From NCBI GenBank assembly GCA_964495825.1, contig CAZBWI010000005.1:1-30585 (forward strand): a DNA stretch of 30,585 nucleotides. Reading direction: 5' to 3'. Position 1 is the first letter of the stretch; each line of letters opens with the position of its first letter. Both the position numbers and the translations under genes were made by a program. This document shows positions 7,325 to 17,783 of this stretch, piece by piece. Under the pieces are notes generated by a model. That model made no database searches. It saw only the letters and a list, made by a program, of their open reading frames with translations, and was not told where the DNA came from. The DNA comes from CAJBLF01 sp964495825 (lineage in GTDB: Bacteria; Patescibacteriota; Gracilibacteria; Absconditabacterales; Absconditicoccaceae).

Positions 7325-8107
7325 TTACGGAATGAAACTTCTGTTTGTACACGCACCTACTGTCACCTGGACTCCGTAATATCCACTGGTGCTTGCATTG
7401 TAGGTTTGATTGGTCGCTCCCATTATGATAGACCATGAACCGCTCAGACCAGTGGGACTATACCACCACTGATAGTTTGCTCCCGTTACGGGATCAGCAG
7501 TTAGGGTGATAGTAGTTCCATAGCAGGTAGTCAGTGGTCCTGTGGGAGTAATATTTGCTGTTGGCAAAGGGATGATGTTTACTGTAGTAATGGCAGACAT
7601 CGGTACATTACAGTTGCCGATGGTGCCGATTACAGTGTAATCACCACTTGTAGAAGCAAAATACGTCTGATTGGTAGCACCTGGTATGATGTTACCATTG
7701 TGGAACCATTGATAAGTATCCATAGCACTTGCGTCAAGCTGAACAGTATTTCCTGTGCAAATCGTAGTTGGTCCTGCAGGAGTGATAGTAGCTTGAGCTG
7801 GTGCGGGAAGAACGGTAACAGTAGCACTGGCACTTGCTGTTGCGCCGCCCATGAATGTTACCGTTACGGTGTATGTCGTGGTACCTGCCGGAGAAACGTT
7901 GATGGACTGGTTAGTGCTATTATTACTCCAAGCATATGCGATAACGAGATTGCCGGTTCCATTTGCGGTCAGTGAGACCACAGTACCCTGTCCTGCGCAG
8001 ATAACTGCCGGCGAAGGATTTGTAGTGATGGTGACGCTTTGGGCGTTCACCAGTTGTGCTGCAAGCATACTTGCTAACAGTACAACAAAAAAGATCATTT
8101 TTTTCAT
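7325..8107 (-). CDS. Secreted protein with three Ig-like domains, Bacteroidetes type
   Basis: 260 aa from ATG 8107 to TAA. The signal peptide is MKKMIFFVVLLASMLAAQLV, then NAQ. Three Ig-like domains follow (PAVICAGQGTVVSLTANGTG; PAGPTTICTGNTVQLDASA; PTGPLTTCYGTTITLTADP), and the protein ends abruptly at CTNRSFIP. I chose ATG 8107 because both downstream paralogues start in the same way (MKKI.. with a similar A-rich leader). ATG 8131 (MKTKKIKF) is possible. It is the first gene of the three-gene cluster, with a 26-nt gap to the next. There is no TGA in frame. It lacks a T9SS sorting domain, so how it would leave a diderm cell is unclear. Confidence 0.88.
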   Translation of the reverse strand: MKKMIFFVVLLASMLAAQLVNAQSVTITTNPSPAVICAGQGTVVSLTANGTGNLVIAYAWSNNSTNQSINVSPAGTTTYTVTVTFMGGATASASATVTVLPAPAQATITPAGPTTICTGNTVQLDASAMDTYQWFHNGNIIPGATNQTYFASTSGDYTVIGTIGNCNVPMSAITTVNIIPLPTANITPTGPLTTCYGTTITLTADPVTGANYQWWYSPTGLSGSWSIIMGATNQTYNASTSGYYGVQVTVGACTNRSFIP

Positions 8108-8594
8108 AAATTTAATTTTTTTGGTTTTCATTTTTACATTATTATAAATTTTTTTGCCATATTTGCTTAGCAATGCGTGACAGGTAAAATTCAAAAAACC
8201 TCAACGCTGGTCAATAACACGAATCATTCGTCATCCCGAAGAAAAAGAAAGATGATCACCGGTATAGATTTTCCGATGATTTTTTAATAACATTCGGTGT
8301 CTTATCTTCGATATGATTATTGAATTCGAGTCATCAACCAAAAAATAAAGGTGTTTCATTTTTTTTACTCCTTTCTTTTTGATTGTTAATACTTTTGTTA
8401 ATGAGCTTCCGGACTAATCTTTCGATATCCTCCGACACTTCATCTAACTATGTATATCATAGTCAGTGTAGAAGTTATAAATATTTACTAATAATTGTCA
8501 AGTGAAATTAAAGGGAAATAGCAGGAAGAGTTGATTGGTGATATAATGTCAAGATGTGGCTTAGATACTATATTTACATAGATATATGTCTCTC

Positions 8595-8623
8595 TTGAAA
8601 ATAGATACAATATGTAATATAAT
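8595..8623 (+). promoter_or_regulatory. Orphan plus-strand promoter
   Basis: TTGAAA, a 17-nt spacer and a perfect TATAAT. No plus-strand gene follows: transcription starting near 8630 would run through TTTACAT...ATGTAAA and the 70-nt hairpin. It either drives a small RNA or is a chance AT-rich match. Confidence 0.45.
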
Positions 8624-8629
8624 GTGTTT

Positions 8630-8750
8630 ACATTTGTATAATAAAAAATAGGGAGCTTACCCGGATGTATGTAAATGAAAAATGTAGGACTTTGTGATGG
8701 TATTTTTTATTGTATCATACAATAGTCCATACCAAAACAAATCCTACATT
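8630..8750 (+). ncRNA. Candidate small RNA ending in a long hairpin
   Basis: The stretch after the orphan promoter contains TTTACAT (8627-8633) and ATGTAAA (about 8668-8674), which can pair, followed by the 70-nt inverted repeat at 8681-8750. There is no coding potential. It matches no RNA family that I recognise, and no T tract follows on the plus strand, so this remains a hypothesis. Confidence 0.25.
8681..8750. repeat. 70-nt imperfect inverted repeat (hairpin or terminator)
   Basis: The arms AATGTAGGACTTTGTGATGG and AATGTAGGATTTGTTTTGGT (the latter read from the other strand) align along roughly 35 nt with few differences. The centre is TATTGTAT-C-ATACAATA. On the minus strand it begins 22 nt after the stop codon of the beta-helix gene and is followed by TTTTTCATTT, so it could terminate that gene. 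The length and near-symmetry would also fit a small MITE-like element, but I see no flanking duplication. Confidence 0.7.
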
Positions 8751-8772
8751 ATTCACTATTAATTCGAACATA

Positions 8773-11028
8773 TTAATTATTTAGGAAGCTTCATTCATAG
8801 GTTCTCTTCATCATGATCATAACATAACCCCTGATTTCCTTCATGCTAGGATTAGAAATCTGCGTCATAATACCTGCAAGCTTCAATGCATTAAGATGAT
8901 TAGTGTAATATTTCACTCATCCTTCATATGTTGATCATCGAATTAATCTAGACATAATAGTACCAAATTGTGCTCTTGTGACGACACCATTAGGATCAAA
9001 ATTGTCTATGCCTTGTCCCATCAAACCAAGCTGACAAGAAAGCTTGATATAAAATTTCATTTCAGTGCTCTGAGATGCAATATCGTTAAATTCGCATACT
9101 TGAGCCGTATTTGGGACTTTGTTTGCAAGCATAACAGCAAAGACACTGATCATTTTTGCCATATGAGCTCTCGTTAATACTCCAGTCATATTTGCCTTCT
9201 GGATAGTATTCATGGTGGTGATACCATGTGCGTATGCTCGAAGATATGCTTGATTCATTTCCGTAGAAAACGGTGATCATGAGATATTACCTATAGGTTG
9301 AGTACTTGTTCATCCTCATGAAGTGCCTGAAGAAGTAGTTCATGTAGTAATAATTATTCAACCTCAACCACCTCAACCTCAACCACCTCAGCCTCAACTA
9401 CTTCAACCTCAACTACTTCAACCACCTCATGAACTTAGCGTAATACTATCGTATTGTTTGTTACCATTATTGTAAGTTACGAGAATATCTTTTGTTCAAG
9501 TCGCAGAAGTAAGAGTGATAGTGAGTGTCTGTGTTGATCAGCTCATGATGCCACTATAAGTACCACTGAGTCCTGCTCATGTAATATCGTATGTTGCACT
9601 TCATTGATTGTTTTTGAGAGTAATATTCACTGATGTGTTCGTTGTGGATGTAGTTGAGAATAATCATCAGGTGATGATGTTGTTGGATCAGTTATAGATA
9701 GCGATAGCATTTTGTCCTACGATTTGCGTGTTCAAAATTTTGTTGTTGTTTGATCATCCATACAATAAAATACCGTTCGTGTTGTTTGTCAGTTTAAATG
9801 TGTTATTGCTTGCTGTAGTAAGCACTACACCTTCCGTATTATTGGAAACATTTGCACCAGAGAAGAGATTATAATTTGAACTGGTGAGATCTATTCCTCT
9901 TGAGGAATTTTGGATAGTGGTATTGATAAATTGATTACTATGTGCATTGGAAAGATATACATTTATATTGGTATTTGATGAAATATTATCGGAAGTAAAT
10001 GTATTTCCTGTAGCAGCATTTACTAAGTTCAATCACCGATTGGTGTTGGAAGAGATATTGTTGTTTGAGAATGTATTGTTCTTTGCTGCATCTACATAGA
10101 CGCCGATAGCATTCGCGCTGATCGTGTTATTTGAGATCGTATTATTCATATTGTTGTTGGTGGACAATGCCAATCCGATACCTGCGGTTTGATGTGAAAT
10201 GGTATTATTTGAAATAGTGCATCCGGTAACGCCTTCTATAAGCATTCCATAGTTTGTGTTGTAGGTTACAGTGTTGGATGATATTGTAGTGTTCGTAGAT
10301 CCTGCTTTAATCCACATACCTTTGTCAGTGTTTGCTGTCACGATATTGCTTGTTATCGTATTGTTGAAAGAATTGTTTTGTAATGAGATACCTACCTTAT
10401 TGCCATTCAAGGTATTGTCGGAAATTGTTATGTTGGTTGAGTTATCCAACAAAATACCATATTCGCGATGGCCGGATAGGATGTTGTTTGAAATAGTCGT
10501 TCCGTTGAATGATGCTATCAATATTCCTCATCCGAATGATGAAGTGTTCTTGAAATATATATTCCTGATAGTTGCATTAGTTCAGTTCTGGAGATAAATT
10601 CCAGGAGTAGAACTCCGAAGGAAATCTGCTTCGAACATATGGTTCGCATCGAATCATGCTATCAGAAGATTATTAAATCCATTACTGGTGATATATCCAC
10701 CATTCACAAAATTCAATACAACTTTGCCTGCAGTATCGCCATTTGCTATCATAGAAATACAATTTCCGTTGAATGTGATGTTTCCTGATATCGTATAATT
10801 CCCTGCCTCGAAGACATAGATAGTATCTGTAGTGAGATTTCATCAGGAAAAAGATCCTCATGAGAGATAGACGACATTCATAGGATTCGTACATCCGCTC
10901 GGCGTGAAGTTGCCGGTGTAGTATGCGCTATCATACGCAAAGGTCTGAGCACCGATTCCTCCGAGCACGAATACAGCAAGCGCTGCGAGAGTGGTACTCA
11001 AGATTGAAGTGAAAGAGAAAACTTTCAT
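8773..11028 (-). CDS. Surface protein: signal peptide, right-handed beta-helix, Gly hinge, SLH-like repeats (code 25)
   Basis: 751 aa. Residues 1-31 are a signal peptide (MKVFSFTSILSTTLAALAVF...AQTFA). Residues 55-450 are a right-handed parallel beta-helix of the NosD/PbH1 kind, with many N-T-I-S-x-N-T-I-x-x-N and G-I-x-L-x-x-[SN]-x-N turns, the usual fold of polysaccharide-acting or receptor-binding surface proteins. Residues 450-530 look like an Ig-type beta sandwich. A run of 24 Gly/Ser codons follows (9358-9429). Residues 585-751 hold three SLH-like repeats (GVLTRAHMAKMISV; DNFDPNGVVTRAQFGTIMSR), likely the wall or S-layer anchor. TGA = Gly is used throughout and TAA stops it. ATG 11028 was chosen over 11070 because the promoter predicts transcription starting near 11068. 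No catalytic site can be recognised. Confidence 0.9.
9358..9429 (-). repeat. UGA/GGU polyglycine microsatellite
   Basis: Twenty-four in-frame codons encode 20 Gly and 4 Ser. Ten of the 20 glycines are TGA, alternating with GGT (TGA-GGT-GGT-TGA, TGA-GGT units, with AGT-AGT between). It forms the flexible hinge between the binding part and the SLH-like anchor of the beta-helix protein. The tandem structure means its length can change by slippage. Confidence 0.9.
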
Positions 11029-11074
11029 GGCGATAGATATGTGAAAGATAAAAAATTTCGAAATAAACATAAAT

Positions 11075-11102
11075 CTTATAACAATTTATAAAATAATGTC
11101 AA
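11075..11102 (-). promoter_or_regulatory. Promoter of the beta-helix surface gene
   Basis: On the minus strand a perfect TTGACA (-35) is separated by 16 nt from TATAAG (-10). The predicted transcription start is near 11068, giving a leader of about 40 nt to ATG 11028. It lies downstream of the terminator of the preceding operon, so this gene is independently transcribed. Confidence 0.75.
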
Positions 11103-11170
11103 GTCAATTTAAGGTAAATTTATATTGAAACAAAAGTGAACAAAAAATTAGTTTGTAAGCTGATTTTTGA

Positions 11171-11200
11171 TTATAACAAAAGACGGTATCAGTACCGTCT
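11171..11200 (-). terminator. Intrinsic terminator of the four-gene surface operon
   Basis: The minus strand AGACGGTACTGATACCGTCT is a perfect 8-bp stem with a 4-nt loop, followed by TTTGTTATAA. It lies about 45 nt after the TAA of the last operon gene. Confidence 0.8.
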
Positions 11201-11244
11201 CTCGTCTATACTTATACTATATAGGTATATAAGGATGAAAAAAT

Positions 11245-14200
11245 TTACTGCTTGTAGACTTCCAATGCTTTTGTGAAATCACTTGCTCCTGGAGGCAACG
11301 CATTCCACAAGCTTGGGCTGTATTCGATGAACACTGCTGCACCATTGAAAATCTGATTTCTTCTTTCTACTTTTATGGATGTTTCAAGATTTGTTTTTGT
11401 AGTGAACCGATTGTTCAAATGTGATCTTTTGGAATGTACGAGATCTTGGATACCATCTCCCATAAGGATTCATAGTACATGAAGATTACCATACGAACAT
11501 CGATTGAAGCTGGTGGTGTTGTTTCTCAATGCAGGGACACTACCGACAAATCATTTATCAGTCACAAAAATTCCTTTGATAGTCTGTGGAGCAGGACATC
11601 TATCAGCACCATTCACATCTGCTTGTTCAAATCAGATAGTTCCATTTTTGACGAGGAACATGCCATTGTAGCTGACATCACCTTTGATGATAAGATTGAT
11701 ATTTTTGGTTACGATGGTGAATGGAGTAGTGAATTTTTTGATATCTTTCATAGTAATAGTTTTTTGTGTATCTGATTGGAGAATATAAATTTTTTGATTT
11801 GGAACGACTTTGACAGTAATATCCAATCCTTCGAATGCTGTTCATTTCAAAGAACTCTTTGGAACTGTGATAGCAAGTTTATCGTATTTTGTGATGAAGG
11901 TATTGATCATTGCATCGACTTTGTTTCCGCCATCATATTCCGATTCATCGAGTACCATGATATCATTGAGATCAGTAGTACTGATGAGATCTTTCCCATC
12001 AATAGTTGTATATCCATCGAGTTTGATATTCGTTGCTTTCGGTGTGATACCAAACGAACTCTTCTGTGCGAGATATGGTTGAGTGACGGTGAAATTGACA
12101 CCACAGACTCTGTCGATAGCTGTATTTTCTTCTCATTCGTCGCTGCGACAATACTTGTATTCGACCTTTTCTAGGACGAGTTTGTATTCTCCAAAAGTAT
12201 TATTTACAAAATTATCTGAATTGATTGCATATTTTCCAAACGCATTTTTGAGCGATCCTATGAGATTAGATTGGCTATTGAAATAAGTGAAGAGTGGACC
12301 ATTTCGATTGTTTTCATTACATTTTTTTGTGAAAGTATAAACTGGATTACCATTATCTTCTGTAGTATTTCAATTGTATACGGCAAATGTACAATACATA
12401 CTTTCTGCAGGAATTTTTCCATCTGGTTGATCTTCACAACTTTCTCCTGGAATAATATTTTTGCTACCGTCAAGCATCCATCGGAATGGAAGAATCTCTC
12501 ATTTTTGGATAGAAATATTCATATTGCCTACATTGAAACAAGATACCATATCTGCATCTTTGAGATCACATCCGATAGTACAATTTGAATGTGAAGTTCA
12601 ATTGTCATTTCCATCATCACAATCTTCATATCCTTCTACAATACCGTTTCCGCAGTATCACAAGATAGGTTCGTCGATGACAATATGTTCTGTCTCACAT
12701 ACTACATTGTTGGTAGAACAGGTGACAACTTTGTTGCTTGGAGTAGTGTTTTCGTCATATCTACATACGGTTTCGAGTTGTGAAACATTGGTATTGGTAG
12801 TATATCTTCCTCATTGATCGCTTATACCTCATGCACCACAATCAATCTGTATATGCTGAGCAATAGCACCATCACGGGTTTCACATCTAAATCTTCCCTC
12901 TCCTTCACCAGTATCATCAACAAGAATAATTCTTCCATCAAGTGCTTCGAGATCACATTGCAATTGTGTTTCATTGACAGGGACTCTACATGCTGCGTTA
13001 GACGTATCATTTCCGACGCTACATTGTGCAGTTCCTACAAATCATGATGCATAAAAACAGTTTCCATTGAGGATGGATCATGTTCATGAAATACTTGTTC
13101 CATTTCAACAATTGATCGTAATAGGAGTAGTTTGTGTCGTGGTATTTCCTCTACAGGTATAATTGACAATATATCCTGTGGCAGTAGATATCGGTGCAGA
13201 TCAGGTCATACTATCACATGTGCTTGTTGCGAGTGCTGTATTTACTGAACTACAAGATTGGCCAGTGAAAACGCCACCTGCAGGATTAGGATATTTATAA
13301 TTTACACAGGCAAGATTGATGATACGATTGGTTACGAGTACACATTGTCATTGTTGATTTTCACATGTCTGTCAGCTATAAAGTACACCGAGTTGTCCTT
13401 GTGTATCACATGGTTCAGTTCTTGTCAGTAATCCATCACCACATACTAATGGTTCTACTACCATGACAGTATTTCATCGATCGATTTGTCAGATATCATG
13501 ATAGATATATGGTCTGACTGAGAAGGAAAGATAATTTCTTGGACCTACGATTCATGTCATAGTAAGTGTTGCTGTTTCATCGATATCTATAATGTTTGGT
13601 ATAGTAGCGAACCATGGATTTAGAGAAGAAAAATAATTGGTAAATGTTCCTGAGAGATGAAGACTAGCATGAGTGGCGATGACATTCCCCTTGTTGGTAT
13701 AAGTGACAGAAAATTGTACAACATCTCCACTTACTACTTGTATCATTGTCGTAGGTCATGATCCATACGGTGGGCTGTTTAGATGAGGTCTTGTGAGATT
13801 GTTTATGCTAAGTACAATCTCTAATGCTTCAATTCATGGTATGATGCCCGTAGCTATAGCGGTGTTGTTTCCAGTAGCATTTTCTATGCTCGTTGTCGTG
13901 ATATTAGTAGTATGTACAAATGTTGTTCATGAGATGAGATTTGTGGTTAGTGTCCCTGTCAAGATAATAAATCATCCGCTTCATGCAGGAAGTGATCCTA
14001 TCGTAAAATTTGTTGCATTCAAGGTAACTTGTCCGTTCATGATACTCGTGATATTTACATTATCTGCTGTTTTACCACCACTATTTCCATAGGTGATAGT
14101 GTAGCGAATGATATCACCTGTACGGTATCATGTGAAGGGTGAGAGAGTGTTTGTTATCCATACATCAGGGAGTGCTTGTACTACTCATGTAGCGAGCGCA

Positions 14201-15009
14201 CTATTGTTGCCTGTAGTATATTCTGCACTTGTTGTGCTGACTTTAGCTGTCTGGTTGAAAGTCGTTCCTATCACAAAATTTTGCGTCATAGGCGCGTGTA
14301 AGAGGATTATCATCGTCTGTCCTGGATTCAGATTATTGAGATAGTTTCCTGTTCGGACGAAGTCCTGAGGATAGTTTATGTAGTTATATGCATAAGGTGT
14401 TCCATTGAATGTCGCTGTCGGTGAGTGTAATGTGGGGATAGGGAAGGTGCTCACAAACTGAATTCCTGTCGCTGCAGCAGATCAGATATTTTGAATAGTT
14501 ATGTAATAGGAGACAATATCTCCCGAAAAGCTTGGATTTTGGCCGGTAAGTATGTTTGTTACTTTGAGATCAGAAATAGGATTTATTTGTGCAAATGCAG
14601 ATGTAAGTACATTCGTTATTTGCATACTATCTCAGAAGAGTGCTTGTGCATTTATACTAGAGAATGATCGTACAGTCGTTGTCATCTTCGCAGTAATTGT
14701 TACGGAGAAAGTACTGTTTGCCGGAAGATAAAATACTGGATCGTGTTCGATGCCGAGGCTAAGCAAAGCATTATTTACTGGTGTGAGTGTCGCGTTCTGG
14801 TACACGACGTCGTATGTTGCTGCCTTTGGCAGAACGTATTTGAGATAAGCATCACCTGTTCCATTATGACCGGTGACGGTGAATGTTACCGTGGAACCGG
14901 AAATAGCTGACTGTGTGCTTGGTGCAATATGCATACTGTCCACATCTGCTCGTGTGAATCCTATGAGTCACAAGAGTCCGAGGAAGGTGATATACAGTAA
15001 CTTTTTCAT
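11245..15009 (-). CDS. Large secreted protein: DUF11-like domains, Cys-rich repeats, novel C-terminal region (code 25)
   Basis: 1254 aa, fourth gene of the surface operon. I checked every triplet: no TAA/TAG until TAA at 11245. The signal peptide is MKKLLYITFLGLLGLIGFTR-A. Residues 25-515 are repeated beta-sandwich domains of the DUF11 kind (VVQFSVTYTNKGNVIATHAS; TATLTMTG). Residues 523-860 are cysteine-rich, with CGDGLLTRTEPCDTQG and, at 786-803, CGNGIVEGYEDCDDGNDN, the DUF4215 / Myxococcus-type disulfide repeat. The remaining roughly 390 residues (865-1254) match no domain that I recognise. They include IIKGDVSYNGMFLVKNG and LVHSKRSHLNNRF and end SLWNALPPGASDFTKALEVY-KQ. Many glycines are TGA. 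An extracellular adhesive or structural role is likely, but it is inference. Confidence 0.88.
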
Positions 15010-15038
15010 GTCCGTAACAATAATAGTTTAAAATATGA

Positions 15039-17750
15039 TTATCTGATTGTTCCATTGATGGTGATTTTTCCGCTACCATTAGGTGCAAGCGGAGTAGAGA
15101 ATATCCGATGCAATTCTGTACCTCAGGAAGTTGTTGTTTGTGTAGTAGGCATAGGACTTGCAGAAACAAAGTTCAATGTTCCTGGCCGATAGTCTACGAT
15201 ATCGTAATTTGTGATGTTAGCTGTTCCGTTGTTTTGATATAGCAATTCAAAGACTACAGGATCGCCTGGATGTGTTCCATAAGAAATCAATCTCTTTTCA
15301 AAACTCATCGTAGATGTTGGTGTTGTAGATATGGCAAAATTAAGCCCTGGAGCAGCTCCTGTTTGGGTAGTTCCATTGATAGTATAGCTAATGCTTGCAT
15401 TGTTGGTGTAGGATCCTATACAGCTTGTATCAGAACTAATTTGTCCAGTAAGGTAGAGATAGATAGTTTGGCCTACTGCGAGAGTTCCATTGTATTTCCA
15501 TACATATGGATTGCTTGAGTTTACTATCGTCAATGGAGAATTAGACATCCAATGAGCATTGAGTGTGATACATCCATTAGGTGATGTTGGTCGATTATCG
15601 GTGATATATATATCACTAATAGGATCGGGACCATTATTGGTCACTGCTATTGTGAATTGTGCACTCGATCATGGATAATATGATGAACTATTTGATGTCT
15701 TAGTTATACTAATATTACTACTTGGACTATATGCAAAGAACAATGCTGATGCATAAACAAGTGGCGTATCCTCTCATTTTATGAAAGCGTTGTTTAATGT
15801 CTGATTGGAATACTGATATCACTTAAACCTTCCTGTGACAAAAAGATATCCGCTTTGATGTGGAGCTAAACTAAATCAAGAATATTCTACATACATACTT
15901 CCACCTCCAGAACCAGTACCGAAGGTATACGGAGCAATACCGAAAATCTGGCTACTGACATATTCCAAAGAAAGAGGAAGATAATCAGTAATAACAATAT
16001 TGTGTATAGGTGCATTACTGTTATTTGCAAAATCTATTCTGAATGTCACAAGATCTCATGAATGATATTGAACATTTGCAACAACTTGTTTACCGAGTGA
16101 AAGTCAGGTATTTTGGACATGAATAGTAGTACTACAAGTAGTTCCTGATCCTCATAATGGTCAGAGTACATTGAGGGTATAAGTGGTTGTAGTAGTTGGT
16201 GCAACTTGGATATTTGTATTGTTTCGTGTAGGATATACAAGATTGAGTCCCATGATATTTGGAGTAAATGTTGCTAATGAAGCATTCGCATACATAGCAC
16301 TGAGAATACCTGTTTGTCCAAGAGAAATAGTTGGTGTAGGAGTGGTAAGCGAACAGAATGGAGTAGTATCTACAACATTGAGTACTCACGTACATTCAAA
16401 TGAACTCATGGTTGTCTGTCCTTGTGCTATACCTTGTCCTGCTAAAGTGAAGAGATAAGTTCCTGTAGCTATAGGTTGTACAGTGCTTGTACCATTATAT
16501 GTATTTGCAGGAACTTGATGAGGCCATGCTCATCATACCCAGGTACCTGCAGGTTGTACCATAATATAAGTAGTTTGGAATGTTCATCAGGTGATATTCC
16601 ATGTCACAGAAACAAATTGTCCTGATACAACAGGATTTGGTGTAAATGATAAAGTACACATGAGACGTGGTTGTGGTGGAGTAACCATGACTGTCGTAGA
16701 ACAAGAGGTGTCGTTTACTCATGAAATCCCTTGAACGTTGAGGGTATAGGTAGTTGTTGTTTGTGGTGTATCAGATGCACTACCATTCCAATTAGGATAG
16801 GTAAAGGCAGGAAGTCATGAAAGTGTAGGAGTCAAGGTAGCACTTGCTCCACTCGTATAAGATGCTGTAATAGTGACGGACTGTCCAGCTTCTATAGTAT
16901 TTGCACTTGCAGAAATAGTACATCCTGCACTACCAGGTGTTGTTCCACTTCATATACCTGTACAGTCTGCTTTACAGTGTCCAGGTGTTCCATTGAGTGG
17001 ACCGTCATCACAAACTTCATTAGGTTTGATGGATAAGGTATGTCGTGGAAGGAATGTTCCGCCTTGCGTTGTGATACCTCAGTTACCATCACTAGATCCT
17101 GTAGGCTTATCGATGATACCATCACCACATCTTGCTACATAATAATTAGTACATGAAGTTTTTTTGGTAAGACTTGGGTTTATAGTGACCTTCATAGTTC
17201 CATTATGAAGAGAAAGATCGCTGGATCGTTTGTAATAATAATTGAGTGTAGCACCATTGGTATTGTTTTGGATAACAGATCTTTCATTGTTTTTGGTAAT
17301 TATTTGTCATGCAACCTGGTTTCTTGGAGTAGTAATAGCTCATCATGAAAATATTGCTCCTGTTGCATCAACAGTAAGGATGCTTGCGCTACTAGAATCC
17401 AAAGTAGTAGAAGGGACGAAATTGGAAATATAGGGGAATTTCAGATTTCCTGCAAAGAGTGGCTGATTGTATACTCTAACATAGGTTTCTGTTTTATCAA
17501 ATACATAACTTACCGGTCCCTTTGGCTGAGCCACACGAAGATAGACGGGTGATCATGCATAAAATCAGAGATCTTGCGTAATATCACATGTATCCGTATA
17601 GAGTGTGGTTTCCCATTGTATCGTCCTGTTTTCATTGGCACTTGTAGGTACGTCACCTATGGTATTTCCAGCAAAAGAGAGTGCTCGCATGCTTAATGTC
17701 ATAGCAAGCGCTATACTTCTTTTGATATACCTGTGTGTTGTAGATGTCAT
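15039..17750 (-). CDS. Secreted protein with Cys-rich repeat, PKD-like and DUF11-like domains (code 25)
   Basis: 903 aa, third gene of the surface operon; all triplets checked, with a single TAA at 15039. The N-terminus MTSTTHRYIKRSIALAMTLS followed by MRALSFAGNT is a plausible signal peptide. A CGDGIID...CDDGPLNGTPGHC-type disulfide repeat starts near residue 208. Residues 270-540 hold three PKD/Ig-like domains (CTISASANTIEAGQSVTITA; QTTTTYTLNVQG). Three DUF11 repeats follow at about 555, 685 and 815 (LGKQVV...FANNSNAPIHNIVITDYLP; TIAVTNNGPDPISDIYITD; FEKRLISYG...LYQNNGTANITNYDIVD). It lies 33 nt after the upstream gene's stop and 29 nt before the next start. It is probably a rod-like extracellular protein stabilised by disulfides. 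Confidence 0.9.
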
Positions 17751-17783
17751 GACAAATGAATAATATAGTAAAGGTGTATATAT

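Larger units (their letters stand above)
8108..8772. other. Gene-free spacer at the right edge of the Bacteroidetes-like block
   Basis: No supported ORF on either strand. It contains, from left to right: an A-rich leader of the Ig-like cluster with GCTAAGCAAATATGGC, a word typical of Bacteroidetes upstream regions; a 13-nt palindrome ACGAATCATTCGT (8219-8231); the second copy of the 11-bp direct repeat (8247-8257); a possible bidirectional hairpin AAAGGTGT...ACTCCTTT with T runs around 8350-8385; an orphan plus-strand promoter (8595-8623); and a 70-nt hairpin (8681-8750). Confidence 0.6.

Noticed and set aside
9340..9430. CCTCAACC repeat as a CRISPR or intergenic minisatellite
   Set aside because: It is in frame within a coding region and translates to a Gly/Ser hinge; there are no spacers or repeat-spacer periodicity.
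10858..11070. Alternative start ATG 11070 for the beta-helix protein
   Set aside because: The -10 element lies at 11075-11080, so this ATG would be at or before the transcription start; ATG 11028 also gives a better signal peptide.
11776..12174. 132-codon plus-strand ORF rich in Cys/Phe/Ser
   Set aside because: Antisense shadow of the 1254-aa protein; the composition is typical of reverse reading of Asp/Glu/Lys codons.
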